From positions 1 to 61,976 of the IMG/VR virus record IMGVR_UViG_3300043788_000036: a stretch of DNA of 61,976 nucleotides, one strand, 5' to 3'. Below the pieces are notes generated by a model. The model was not told the DNA's origin. It saw only the letters and a program-made list of their open reading frames with translations, and ran no database searches. Made by a program: the position numbers and the translations under genes. The DNA is from a virus. Of this stretch, positions 26,723 through 33,573 are shown in pieces (position 1 is the first letter of the stretch; every line of letters begins with the position of its first letter).

Positions 26723-26735
26723 ACTATCCTATGTA
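26723..26735 (-). promoter_or_regulatory. csrA Shine-Dalgarno with CsrA-like target
   Basis: On the minus strand the bases read TACATAGGATAGT, ending 4 nt before the csrA ATG. AGGA is the likely Shine-Dalgarno. The string is close to the published SELEX-type CsrA consensus (RUACARGGAUGU) with one extra base, so autoregulation by covering the ribosome site is plausible. The consensus is from memory; no binding data are available. Confidence 0.45.
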
Positions 26736-26807
26736 ACGCAATTACCCTCTAGCCCTTCGATTTATCACCCCCTTACATATAACTTTGAAGTATCTTCAGT
26801 ACCGCGA

Positions 26808-26829
26808 ATACTATTACCAATAATAGTAT
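26808..26829. repeat. Nine-base inverted repeat upstream of csrA
   Basis: ATACTATTA (26808-26816) and TAATAGTAT (26821-26829) are a perfect inverted repeat with a 4-nt CCAA loop, AT-rich, in the gap between the NAMPT-like stop and csrA. It could be an operator for a dimeric repressor or a weak terminator for the NAMPT-like operon; there is no long T-run. Confidence 0.55.
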
Positions 26830-26863
26830 CTGTACCGTAAAATCATGCCACTTTTTCACGCCG

Positions 26864-28324
26864 CTACGCCTGAACTAGCTTTCGCACGTCGCTAAGAGTT
26901 GTACGACGTACGAAGTGCCCGTCTACCCAGACGGTCTTATAGAGGTTTTCTCTGCCGTAGCTGTTTTGTTGTCCTTGAGTTAACTGGTCTGTCATCTGTA
27001 AAGTACCGTCCTCTGCGCGCAACACGATGATACGCCCTCTAGCAGACTTCTTTTCCCCTGTATCGGTGACAGGGTTCTTCGAGAGGAAACGCTGTTCGCC
27101 GTTGACTTGCGCCCACGTGGCTTTGATGGCGAATCCGTGCGTGTCGCGGGTTACGTACTGGTACGTGTAGGAGCCTATACCGAACACTACGTTGGTCGAC
27201 GCGAATCCCTTGCGCTTCAATCGTTCACAGATCTCCCGGGCGCGTTGCTCATTGATGGAGTCCCCATAAATCGCTCCTATGTGAGAGTCGAGTACGCGAT
27301 ATGAGTCAGCGTTTACAGTGCCTCCAAACAAGTCCCAGAGCAGTTCAATGACTCCCTTATGCTGCGGTGTACCTTTTGCCCAACGCGGATCTCCACAGAG
27401 GATGTCTACGGGGTCACCGCTGTCTGGGCGTATGACAAGTTTTCCTTCTCGCGCCATGATCTGGTCCTTCAGTCGGGGCAGGGTCTTCGTGAGTACTTTC
27501 CATAAATCCCACGTATCACAGACCACGGATAATATTCCACTCGGGTACAAGTCAAGCAGACGAGCAATGGTGCTCTCCTCGTCCTCCTGGCCTCCCGCGC
27601 ACATCACGGAGTGCTCGGTAGCCGGGACGCTGCCCCCGATGGGTTCTGCGGCGTCGTAATAGCGCTCCAGCAGCTCTATTGCAGGTAGGCAGTCCGTACC
27701 TAGGAAGGAAAGAAGATGAGCCGCTCCAGACAGCGCCGCTGCTCCTGGGCACGCCATTCCGCGAAAGCTGAAATCATGCCCCTGCCAGTCCACAAACGAG
27801 GGGTCACCTCCTGTCTGCTGAGCGTAACTGAGCAGGTCTCGGCGGTACCGTCGGGCAGTCGATGCGGAAGTGCAGGGCATCCAGAGCACGGACGATAATA
27901 GAGTCTCGAAGTAATTGGTGACCCAGAAGAAATCAGGGTGCGTATTCTCGATCGTGAACATGGGCACTCTAAGCGGTACTGCAGTACCTTCCGGTAGGGC
28001 GCAGAAGCGCAATGGGATATAGCCCAGGTTGTGCAGCTCCGCGATGTGCTCTGTACCGATATCGTTCGGGCCGAAGTACGCATTCAGCCGACGTCGGTAC
28101 TTATCGCATACTTCTCCGACCGGGCGGGAAAAGAATGTTTCTTGCGCATGCTCCATAAGATATCGCTGCAGGAAGTACTGCAACCCAAAAAACGTGACCG
28201 GCTGGCCCTGTGCTACGCGAGTTGATCGTGCAGTAAAGTTGGAGTAAACGTACTGCGTACCCGCAGGGTACTGGCGCCGATGGTCCAGCTTATACCCGTC
28301 CGTCAACGTAATAAAATCAAACAT
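26864..28324 (-). CDS. NAMPT-like nicotinamide phosphoribosyltransferase (possible Namat of NARP1)
   Basis: 486 residues, the normal NAMPT length. Motifs in order: YKLDHRRQYPAGTQYVYSNF at the N terminus, VDWQGHDFSFRGM, LGTDCLPAIELLERYYDA and the phosphate-binding LVIRPDSGDPVD. Standard NAMPT joins nicotinamide to PRPP to make NMN. In the NARP1 pathway the homologue Namat instead joins nicotinamide to ADPR-pyrophosphate to give NAD+ directly. The neighbouring Prs-like gene overlaps it by 8 nt and no NMN adenylyltransferase was seen, which favours NARP1 over ordinary NMN salvage. Substrate choice cannot be read from sequence by eye. Confidence 0.9.
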   Translation of the reverse strand: MFDFITLTDGYKLDHRRQYPAGTQYVYSNFTARSTRVAQGQPVTFFGLQYFLQRYLMEHAQETFFSRPVGEVCDKYRRRLNAYFGPNDIGTEHIAELHNLGYIPLRFCALPEGTAVPLRVPMFTIENTHPDFFWVTNYFETLLSSVLWMPCTSASTARRYRRDLLSYAQQTGGDPSFVDWQGHDFSFRGMACPGAAALSGAAHLLSFLGTDCLPAIELLERYYDAAEPIGGSVPATEHSVMCAGGQEDEESTIARLLDLYPSGILSVVCDTWDLWKVLTKTLPRLKDQIMAREGKLVIRPDSGDPVDILCGDPRWAKGTPQHKGVIELLWDLFGGTVNADSYRVLDSHIGAIYGDSINEQRAREICERLKRKGFASTNVVFGIGSYTYQYVTRDTHGFAIKATWAQVNGEQRFLSKNPVTDTGEKKSARGRIIVLRAEDGTLQMTDQLTQGQQNSYGRENLYKTVWVDGHFVRRTTLSDVRKLVQA

Positions 28325-29156
28325 TATGATTTCCTCCTATTTTTGCGAACAACGCAGGTAGTAGGGGGTACACAGTAAAGCGATAATTTTGCCAATTCGG
28401 CGTCAACCTATACCAACTATCTGTAGTGATAATGCGCGAGTAGGTGTCTGATATAGCCTCAAGACCTTTCGAGAAAATACCGTGCGACACAAATAACTGC
28501 AGCTCCGACTCTTGTGCGTAGTCGTCGTTGTTCCAAGCTTCCGCGAGTAGGTTAAACGTGGCCCCCCCGTCGCAAATGTCGTCTACGACGATGTACTTAC
28601 CTCGCGCAGGCAAGTCTGGCATCTCGTACTCACTAATATAGCCCGTACGCGAATCGCGGTGCTTTAGGCAAGATATGAGATACGCATCGGGGGAGAACTT
28701 TGCTCTGAACTGCTCTGCTCGGCCTACGGCCCCCGCGTCAGGTGCGATGACACCGGCAACGTCCGCCATACCGTCTATTGGCAAGTCCGCAGGCATGAAC
28801 GTTTTGAAGTCTAAGAACGTCTCCAGCGCGCTTGAGTGCGGGTCGAATACCGATACGGGATACGGACCTCCCAGCAACTCCGCCATGATACGGATGGTCA
28901 GGGGCGCAGTACCGTCCGTGCGATCTTGGCGAGCGCCGGGAAAGTAAGGGCAGAATACCGTGAAGTCGGCGCGTTGTGCTTGTAGAGCGCTAATGACACA
29001 TGCAGCTATGCCCACATCATTCCACGTGCGGGGCTTAAGGTGGAATAGTACGCTGCCGACAAACTTAGGTAGTTTCGCGTGTGGCTCACCCCCAGGGAAG
29101 AACAACGTCTCAATGCCCGACGCGGTGTAATTATCGCTATCAATTATTGTCGTCAC
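28317..29156 (-). CDS. Prs-like phosphoribosylpyrophosphate synthetase (possible Adps of NARP1)
   Basis: 279 residues, slightly short for a Prs protein. Shows CPYFPGARQDRTDG (ribose-5-phosphate/ATP loop), DPHSSALETFLD, VIAPDAGAVGRAEQF and the PRPP-loop KYIVVDDICDGGATFN. Prs makes PRPP from ribose-5-phosphate and ATP; in NARP1 the Adps homologue pyrophosphorylates ADP-ribose using ATP. Directly coupled to the NAMPT-like gene. Together they would rebuild NAD+ after host TIR, Sir2 or other NADase immunity splits it. Chemistry not established here. Confidence 0.88.
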   Translation of the reverse strand: MTTIIDSDNYTASGIETLFFPGGEPHAKLPKFVGSVLFHLKPRTWNDVGIAACVISALQAQRADFTVFCPYFPGARQDRTDGTAPLTIRIMAELLGGPYPVSVFDPHSSALETFLDFKTFMPADLPIDGMADVAGVIAPDAGAVGRAEQFRAKFSPDAYLISCLKHRDSRTGYISEYEMPDLPARGKYIVVDDICDGGATFNLLAEAWNNDDYAQESELQLFVSHGIFSKGLEAISDTYSRIITTDSWYRLTPNWQNYRFTVYPLLPALFAKIGGNHNV

Positions 29157-29158
29157 AG

Positions 29159-29452
29159 TTACTTCCTTGCGATGATTTTGCAGACGAGAATGTCTTGGGT
29201 CTTAGTGTGCTTATCGATAATCCGCTGAGGTACTTTAGCCTCTGCAACGACTTCTTTCCAAGCTGTTGTGGAGCGGGATTGCGTAAACACATTCGCTTCG
29301 AACAGTCGACCTTGACGCTCTCCAGTCCCCATCGCTTTCAGCTCTTCAAGTGCTTCCTTCTCCTGCGCTTCGAGGTCTGCTATATCGGCTTTAATGCGGC
29401 CAAGACGGTCCACCAGCTCAGTCACGTTCAACAGTTTTTTTGGCTTTACCAT
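29159..29452 (-). CDS. Coiled-coil early protein
   Basis: 97 residues. A helical N-terminal part (VTELVDRLGRIKADIADLEA QEKEALEELKAM, split here for length) and a C-terminal basic part with EVVAEAKVPQRIIDKH. Starts from an ATG with the recurring GAACGAAC-type leader. It precedes the Prs-like gene by only 2 nt and could be a small host-takeover protein. No family recognised with confidence. Confidence 0.5.
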   Translation of the reverse strand: MVKPKKLLNVTELVDRLGRIKADIADLEAQEKEALEELKAMGTGERQGRLFEANVFTQSRSTTAWKEVVAEAKVPQRIIDKHTKTQDILVCKIIARK

Positions 29453-29621
29453 GTTCGTTCTCGGTTACTATAAAAGTGAAAGGCCCCTTACCGCACCTTG
29501 GGCAGTAGTGATCTTTCACTGACCAGTTTTGTTTAGTTTCGTGCGACCAAGCGTGCCCGCATCCGTATCCTTCAATTACTCCCCATACCGTCGTGCCGCA
29601 CTGATGAGTGTGATGCGCCAA
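29418..29621 (-). CDS. Small zinc-binding protein
   Basis: 67 residues. HTHQCGTTVWGVIEGYGCGH and DHYCPRCGKGPFTF provide two Cys pairs, with flanking His, consistent with one zinc ribbon; a basic KKTVERD tail follows. Overlaps the coiled-coil gene by 35 nt. Could act in early transcription control, but the role is unknown. Confidence 0.55.
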   Translation of the reverse strand: MAHHTHQCGTTVWGVIEGYGCGHAWSHETKQNWSVKDHYCPRCGKGPFTFIVTENEHGKAKKTVERD

Positions 29622-29626
29622 GGGGA

Positions 29627-29674
29627 TTACTCGTTACTAGCGATAGGCCCACACTTACATTGGAAGGGTGTCAT
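29627..29674 (-). CDS. Fifteen-residue peptide frame, remnant of a duplicated tail
   Basis: A short frame MTPFQCKCGPIASNE that overlaps the upstream stop (ATGA). Its last ten residues almost match the end of the 30379-30585 protein (QCKCGPIAGNE). It may be a leftover of a duplicated gene or a real tiny peptide; evidence is weak. Confidence 0.25.
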   Translation of the reverse strand: MTPFQCKCGPIASNE

Positions 29675-29832
29675 GTTCGTTCGTCTTCGTAATGCCTTCC
29701 ACACGTAACTTTTTTGCGGCCCTTTCTAACGCCGAAGTGCCGTTGGAATCCGTATACATCTCGTCCACATCTGGAGCAGGTTGTTAGGGCGTATCCCAAT
29801 AAGTAAGCGTAAAACCTGTATAGGTACTTCAT
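29671..29832 (-). CDS. Small Cys-containing early protein
   Basis: 53 residues starting at the ATG at 29832. Contains TCSRCGRDVYGFQRHFG and VTCGRHYEDE, a three-Cys arrangement with a His that may bind zinc. A hydrophobic N-terminal helix (YRFYAYLLGYALT) is possible. It fills a gap with coding-like content and is coupled to the following peptide. Confidence 0.4.
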   Translation of the reverse strand: MKYLYRFYAYLLGYALTTCSRCGRDVYGFQRHFGVRKGRKKVTCGRHYEDERT

Positions 29833-29837
29833 GTCAA

Positions 29838-30365
29838 TTACTCGTTATTCGCAAGTCGACGCATGTCTTTCAGAGCCGAGTCATTGTCGTCGTAGAAACG
29901 CGCAGGATTGATGTGATAGCCGCTCTCTCGGTAGATCAACATAGCGGCGAGTTCCGTGTTGTGGAAGCGCTCCAGGGCGTAGCCCGCCTCTCCCGCGAGA
30001 TGCACGACCCATCCCGCACGGCAGTGGGTCGTATCCCACGTATGCCACAATCCCATGTTGAGTGCGTGTGGGCGATTAACAGCCTCTAAAACCCGCTGGT
30101 GGATATTGTCGATGCGAGGGATTGGCGGCGCGCCCACATCGTTTTTTATAGTCGGGTCCGCGTGAATGCCTATCTTATCGTTTAGGTAGGCAAGATGCGA
30201 GCAGTCCGAGCAGTCCGAGCAGTACGAGCAGTCCGAGCAGTTGGTACAGTTTCGACAGTCTTTCAGACTATCCAAAGCAGCCTGAGCCGCTTCTAGAGAA
30301 CCGAAGTACGAGATGCTACATCGGTTTCCGTTAGTATCTATCAGCCAATCGTTATCAGTTGACAT
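29838..30365 (-). CDS. Cys-repeat early protein
   Basis: 175 residues. Residues about 35-55 contain the repeat C-x2-C-x2-C ... (DCRNCTNCSDCSYCSDCSDC), many Cys at a spacing of three. The rest is beta/alpha with NMGLWHTWDTTHCRAGWVVH and ALERFHNTELAAMLIYRESG. Such (DCS)n runs occur in phage and prophage proteins of unknown role and could be a metal-binding ladder. No enzyme motif. Confidence 0.6.
   Translation of the reverse strand: MSTDNDWLIDTNGNRCSISYFGSLEAAQAALDSLKDCRNCTNCSDCSYCSDCSDCSHLAYLNDKIGIHADPTIKNDVGAPPIPRIDNIHQRVLEAVNRPHALNMGLWHTWDTTHCRAGWVVHLAGEAGYALERFHNTELAAMLIYRESGYHINPARFYDDNDSALKDMRRLANNE
30201..30245 (-). repeat. Nine-base tandem repeat within Cys-repeat gene
   Basis: Five units of GCAGTCCGA (with small changes in the third and fifth units) on the plus strand encode the repeated Asp-Cys-Ser-type peptide of the minus-strand gene. 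The tandem DNA repeat can expand or shrink by slippage, so this segment may vary between isolates. Confidence 0.8.
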
Positions 30366-30378
30366 TTATTAACTCCAA

Positions 30379-30585
30379 TCACTCGTTGCCCGCGATAGGA
30401 CCACATTTACATTGCGCTAGCGTCTTGGCTCCGCACGCAGAACACCAAGGAGTAGGGTCGTAACTACCCTGCTCCTTGCGCAATTCGCGAAGCGCTTCTT
30501 CAACAGTTTCCAATCCGTAACCGTCAATAAGTGCCTCAAGCTCTTCCGCAAGTGCGGGGTTGGTAATTAATACTTCGCGAGTCAC
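30379..30585 (-). CDS. Small early protein with Cys pairs
   Basis: 68 residues starting with GTG at 30585 after GAGAGGG; the frame extends to 30615 but without a better ribosome site. N-terminal half is a helix (LAEELEALIDGYGLETVEEA), C-terminal half has WCSACGAKTLAQCKCGPIAG, a possible zinc ribbon. Its end is shared with the 29627-29674 peptide, indicating a partial duplication. Confidence 0.55.
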   Translation of the reverse strand: MTREVLITNPALAEELEALIDGYGLETVEEALRELRKEQGSYDPTPWCSACGAKTLAQCKCGPIAGNE

Positions 30586-30664
30586 AGTAGAACCCTCTCT
30601 GTTATGATTGAACACGTTTAGTCCTTGAAGGGGCGCCTAGGGCGCGCCCCAGTTATTGTGTTTG

Positions 30665-31240
30665 TTACGCGACCATCTGCAGGACCTTGCCCGCTTCTCG
30701 CTCGAGGTATTTGGCCGCTTTGCGAAGTAGTGTAGGCGAATCCTTCATCATACCTAGGGCTTGATTACACCTAGTACATAATAAGCCACGTACTGCACCT
30801 GTCTTGTGATCATGGTCTATCGACAAGGTAGACTTACCTTTTGCGGTTTCAGTATTTTCACACACGGCACAGACACCTTTTTGCTGCTTAAGTAATGCCT
30901 CTACTTGAGTACTAGTGAGCCCAAACTTACTAGCTATGTAAGCGTGCCTCAAGGCAAGCGCATTATTCTTACGATAAGCTTTGAGGTACTGCGCAATTTT
31001 TACTCGGTTATGTTTAGCGTAGCGACGATTATAGTCTCTAAGTAAATAGTAGTTAGCTTCGCGCCACTTACGTTGCTGCTGTTGTGCCTTAGTACGATTT
31101 CTCGCGTAGCTACGTCGGTTTACCTTCAGTACTTTTTCAGGATCTTGTTTGTAACGCCAACGCTCATAACACTTATGACACCGTCCGCGCGCTCCTTTAG
31201 CGTCTAACTTACCTAGGCAATCTCTGCAGACCTTCTTCAC
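30665..31240 (-). CDS. Recombination endonuclease VII-like HNH nuclease
   Basis: 191 residues. The N-terminal half has zinc pairs CRDCLGKLDAKGARGRCHKCY and a long basic helix. The nuclease core is QKGVCAVCENTETAKGKSTLSIDHDHKTGAVRGLLC (split at 20 when read: CAVC, LSIDHDHKTG, VRGLLCTRCNQALGMMKDSP), exactly the endonuclease VII layout of CxxC, DHDH and CxxCN. Family role: Holliday-junction and branched-DNA resolution during packaging; some members are free-standing homing nucleases. A TTGACA/AATACT promoter lies just upstream. Confidence 0.88.
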   Translation of the reverse strand: MKKVCRDCLGKLDAKGARGRCHKCYERWRYKQDPEKVLKVNRRSYARNRTKAQQQQRKWREANYYLLRDYNRRYAKHNRVKIAQYLKAYRKNNALALRHAYIASKFGLTSTQVEALLKQQKGVCAVCENTETAKGKSTLSIDHDHKTGAVRGLLCTRCNQALGMMKDSPTLLRKAAKYLEREAGKVLQMVA

Positions 31241-31276
31241 GCTGGCTACCGTGAGCGCGTTTGCGCTGTGGGATTA

Positions 31277-31305
31277 AGTATTAACGTTAATTGGGTAGGT
31301 GTCAA
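31277..31305 (-). promoter_or_regulatory. Sigma-70-like promoter for the endonuclease VII-like gene
   Basis: Minus strand: TTGACA (31305-31300), a 17-nt gap, then AATACT (31282-31277). The -35 is a perfect match and the -10 matches four of six. It points to the endonuclease gene, whose ATG is at 31240, about 37 nt further on. Confidence 0.55.
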
Positions 31306-31309
31306 CTAT

Positions 31310-31546
31310 TTAATCAGCTACTCCTGCTAAATCACAAAAGGCCGTTATCTTTCCATTACGGTCGATACCTAAAGCTTTCATAGCTGCAGTTACCTTGTCG
31401 TACCAGATAAGCTGCTTCTCACGGTCCAAGATGGCCCGCGTTCCAGGGAGTACTTCCGGTCTATCGTGCTTCAGTTGTAGAGCAACTTCCCGCTCTTGTG
31501 CTGTAAGGCGTAGTGCTGCTTGTGCATCTGATTCGTAAGTCTTCAT
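31310..31546 (-). CDS. Small early protein
   Basis: 78 residues. Helical: LRLTAQEREVALQLKHDRPE, then REKQLIWYDKVTAAMKALGI. No Cys pair or membrane segment. The gene lies between the UrcA-like gene and the nuclease promoter. Unknown role. Confidence 0.55.
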   Translation of the reverse strand: MKTYESDAQAALRLTAQEREVALQLKHDRPEVLPGTRAILDREKQLIWYDKVTAAMKALGIDRNGKITAFCDLAGVAD

Positions 31547-31549
31547 ACC

Positions 31550-31858
31550 TTAGTTACCCTGCGTGACGACGGAATACGCTAGCTGCTGCGCGAATACGTC
31601 GTGAATGGCACGCGTGATCGCCTCTCCTTGGCAAGCGGTCGTCGAGTGGAACCGCGTGCCGTTGCGCACATCCGGATTGGGGCAGACCTTCCTGGCCGCA
31701 ACCTTGATGCGTTGGAACAGCTCGCGCGCACCTTCCGGGGTGTTCTTCTCGAGGTCACCGAAGTAGACGACGGTCTGGTGAACAGGCGGTGTCGCGTGTG
31801 CGGTCCCCAATAAGCCAAGGGTCAAAGCGATAACAGCTAATTTTGAAAAGCGTGACAT
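31550..31858 (-). CDS. UrcA-like secreted protein
   Basis: 102 residues. MSRFSKLAVIALTLGLLGTA plus HA is a signal peptide with likely cleavage after AHA. The mature part has VYFGDLEKNTPEGARELFQR, IKVAARKVC and ACQGEAITRAIHDV, which follows the UrcA family layout (YxDLdLsTpxGaxxLyxRI, then C ... C). UrcA proteins are bacterial, mainly proteobacterial, with unknown function. In this phage it is probably a host-derived moron that acts in the periplasm. Confidence 0.72.
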   Translation of the reverse strand: MSRFSKLAVIALTLGLLGTAHATPPVHQTVVYFGDLEKNTPEGARELFQRIKVAARKVCPNPDVRNGTRFHSTTACQGEAITRAIHDVFAQQLAYSVVTQGN

Positions 31859-31956
31859 GTTCGTGATTCCTTGAAATTTATTTTGTGACTAAGTGCTCAG
31901 TGCACCGCGTAGCAACCCTGACCGTTCAAGGTGCTACACGCGGAACTTAGTTGCGG

Positions 31957-32706
31957 TTATTCAGTCAACACTAACCATTGACAGCCCGGTGCTTTCATAT
32001 CGATAAGTATTTTCACTACCTCCTCTGCAAAAGTGCTTAGTAATTTATCTATACTAACGATAGCGGCGTAGGTGGCGGTGTAGGCGGCGTAGGCGGCGTA
32101 GGCGGCGGCGTTGGTGGCGGCGGCGGCGTAGGCGGCGGCGTAGGCGGCGTAGGCGGCGTCGGCGGCGGCGTTGGTGGCGGCGTAGGCGGCGTTGGCGGCG
32201 GCGTTGGTGGCGGTGTAGGCGGCGTAGGCGGCGTCGGCGGCGGCGTTGGTGGCGGCGTAGGCGGCGTCGCGAGCGTTCTTTTCAGTTGGATCCCGCTCGC
32301 AGAGATCGGCAAGAGTCAGAAGCTTGTCCTTGTGAAAGGTCTTGCACACGGATGCCGCCGCGCGAAGCGCCTGAGGCACGCTGGATTTGATCGCCAATAA
32401 CACGACTCGTCGCGCGAATTCTTTCTCGTCCAATGCGCCCGCGCTCCCGAGCTGCGCCAGGGCAAGCCGACGCATACCGCGCGAACGAGCGATAGCTGAC
32501 GACCAACGGGAGTCGTTGAGACGTACCTTGAGACGACGCAGAGCAGGCGCCACGCACGATGGGTTATCACCATGCGGCAATCCCATGGCGTAACACACCG
32601 CAGCCTCCACGCACATTCGACCTGGGGCAGGGTTACCCAGGCCGCTGACCAGGCCAGCATCCACTGTTTCTAAAACTTTACGTGCGATATCAATATTAAT
32701 TTCCAC
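31957..32706 (-). CDS. Ala-Tyr repeat protein
   Basis: 249 residues from a GTG at 32706 with AGGAGA at good spacing (the frame also extends to 32736). Residues 1-150 form a normal helical domain (CVEAAVCYAMGLPHGDNPSC, VRLNDSRWSSAIARSRGMRR). Residues about 155-230 are an almost pure run of Ala, Tyr, Asn and Thr (AAYAAYAA, NAAADAAYAA). It ends with an acidic helix and DMKAPGCQWLVLTE. The repeated part probably makes a long flat helix or ice-binding-like surface. Function unknown. Confidence 0.7.
   Translation of the reverse strand: MEINIDIARKVLETVDAGLVSGLGNPAPGRMCVEAAVCYAMGLPHGDNPSCVAPALRRLKVRLNDSRWSSAIARSRGMRRLALAQLGSAGALDEKEFARRVVLLAIKSSVPQALRAAASVCKTFHKDKLLTLADLCERDPTEKNARDAAYAATNAAADAAYAAYTATNAAANAAYAATNAAADAAYAAYAAAYAAAATNAAAYAAYAAYTATYAAIVSIDKLLSTFAEEVVKILIDMKAPGCQWLVLTE
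32063..32270 (-). repeat. GC-rich GGCGGCGTA-type tandem repeat
   Basis: About 208 bases of interleaved GGCGGC, GTAGGC and GTTGGT units on the plus strand. The minus strand encodes the Ala-Tyr repeat; frame-shifted readings give Pro-Thr repeats that I treat as artefacts. Low-complexity DNA like this may vary in copy number and is prone to assembly error. Confidence 0.85.
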
Positions 32707-32772
32707 TTTATTCTCCTGCGGGTTGTCTAAGTACATCGTGTAGCGCCCTAGTCTGACGCTACGGCGATTAAC

Positions 32773-32979
32773 TCAGAGCGGCCCTGTTGCGAGGATTACT
32801 TGCGCCATTGGCGTCTTAGACACTTCATCAAGAATACGTGTCCAACCTGCGTTACCGTAGTACTCTGGGTCGCTCTTGAACAGGTTCCACATGGCCTGTC
32901 GCACATCGAGACGTAAGCGACGCCCTTCACACCATTTTTTGAAGTGCTGCTGGTCTTGGTAGTCAGGTCGCGCTGTCAT
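32773..32979 (-). CDS. Small early protein
   Basis: 68 residues using the ATG at 32979, which follows CAGGAGACTGAA, a strong ribosome site. Contains DYQDQQHFKKWCEGRRLRLD and WNLFKSDPEYYGNAGWTRI. No family recognised. A promoter-like TTGACA on the minus strand lies just upstream. Confidence 0.6.
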   Translation of the reverse strand: MTARPDYQDQQHFKKWCEGRRLRLDVRQAMWNLFKSDPEYYGNAGWTRILDEVSKTPMAQVILATGPL

Positions 32980-33019
32980 TTCAGTCTCCTGTTTAGTGCG
33001 TTTCTCGATGTGAAGTAGC

Positions 33020-33286
33020 TTATCGTCTGTGGTCAGTGTTGTCAACTAATTTATCAAGTATACCCGGCCCGTGATCTTTATCCATACGCACTGTGCCAAA
33101 CAAGTACCATTCGGCGCGGCTATCCAATTCACAAGCTTGCTTACGCGCAGCGTCTACCGCAGCCAATGCTCCTACGTGATCGTTTGTGAATGGTCCTTTC
33201 AATAAACGATATTCACGACTAGCGTTCCCGTTTTCACGAACCACAGAAACGTAATAGAACCCAGGTCTAGTGTCCGGTAGTTGCAT
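33020..33286 (-). CDS. Small early protein
   Basis: 88 residues. FYYVSVVRENGNASREYRLL, then DHVGALAAVDAARKQACELD and WYLFGTVRM. It looks like a compact alpha/beta domain common among phage early proteins. Overlaps the next upstream gene by 20 nt. Function unknown. Confidence 0.6.
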   Translation of the reverse strand: MQLPDTRPGFYYVSVVRENGNASREYRLLKGPFTNDHVGALAAVDAARKQACELDSRAEWYLFGTVRMDKDHGPGILDKLVDNTDHRR

Positions 33287-33476
33287 CTTCTTCCACCCAC
33301 TTAAACCCTGGGAGGGTCTCAGCTTCGGCTATTTTCCTCGCGGCTGCCGTGTACTTGCGTTTAATGTTATTAAGGTAGCGTGCGTCATTCAAAAGTTTTA
33401 CGGCTTTTTCCGCTACGTCGCATGTAGCCGTAACGCGCTCGTCGAAAATTACTTGTTTACCGCTAGCTCTATACAC
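33267..33476 (-). CDS. First gene of the leftward early operon
   Basis: 69 residues with a GTG start after AAGGAGACTTAC. Contains RVTATCDVAEKAVKLLNDAR and KYTAAARKIAEAETLPGFKW. Small, Ala/Lys rich, no known domain. It is closest to the divergent promoter region, so it is likely among the first proteins made. Confidence 0.6.
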   Translation of the reverse strand: MYRASGKQVIFDERVTATCDVAEKAVKLLNDARYLNNIKRKYTAAARKIAEAETLPGFKWVEEDATTGH

Positions 33477-33501
33477 GTAAGTCTCCTTAACCAGTGACGC
33501 T

Positions 33502-33572
33502 ATTCAATCACGTGTGGTCAGAGTTGTCAACGTCCTTGTGCAAATATTTTTGGTGTGGTAGCTTTTGACCAC
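33502..33572. promoter_or_regulatory. Divergent early promoter/operator region
   Basis: Leftward: TTGACA on the minus strand at 33530-33525, 17-nt gap, TTGAAT at 33507-33502. Rightward: TTGTGC (33536-33541), 17-nt gap, TAGCTT (33559-33564). GTGGTCA at 33514-33520 and its inverse TGACCAC at 33566-33572 flank the region, and GTGGTCAGTGTTGTCAAC recurs at 33029-33046. The repeated sites are candidate operators for the adjacent HTH protein. Confidence 0.5.
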
Positions 33573-33573
33573 T

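Noticed and set aside
30201-30245. Short regular repeats as a CRISPR array
   Set aside because: Units are nine bases without spacers and lie in an open coding frame.
32049-32312. Pro-Thr repeat frame on the minus strand
   Set aside because: A shifted reading of the GGCGGCGTA repeat inside the Ala-Tyr repeat gene; no separate start signal.
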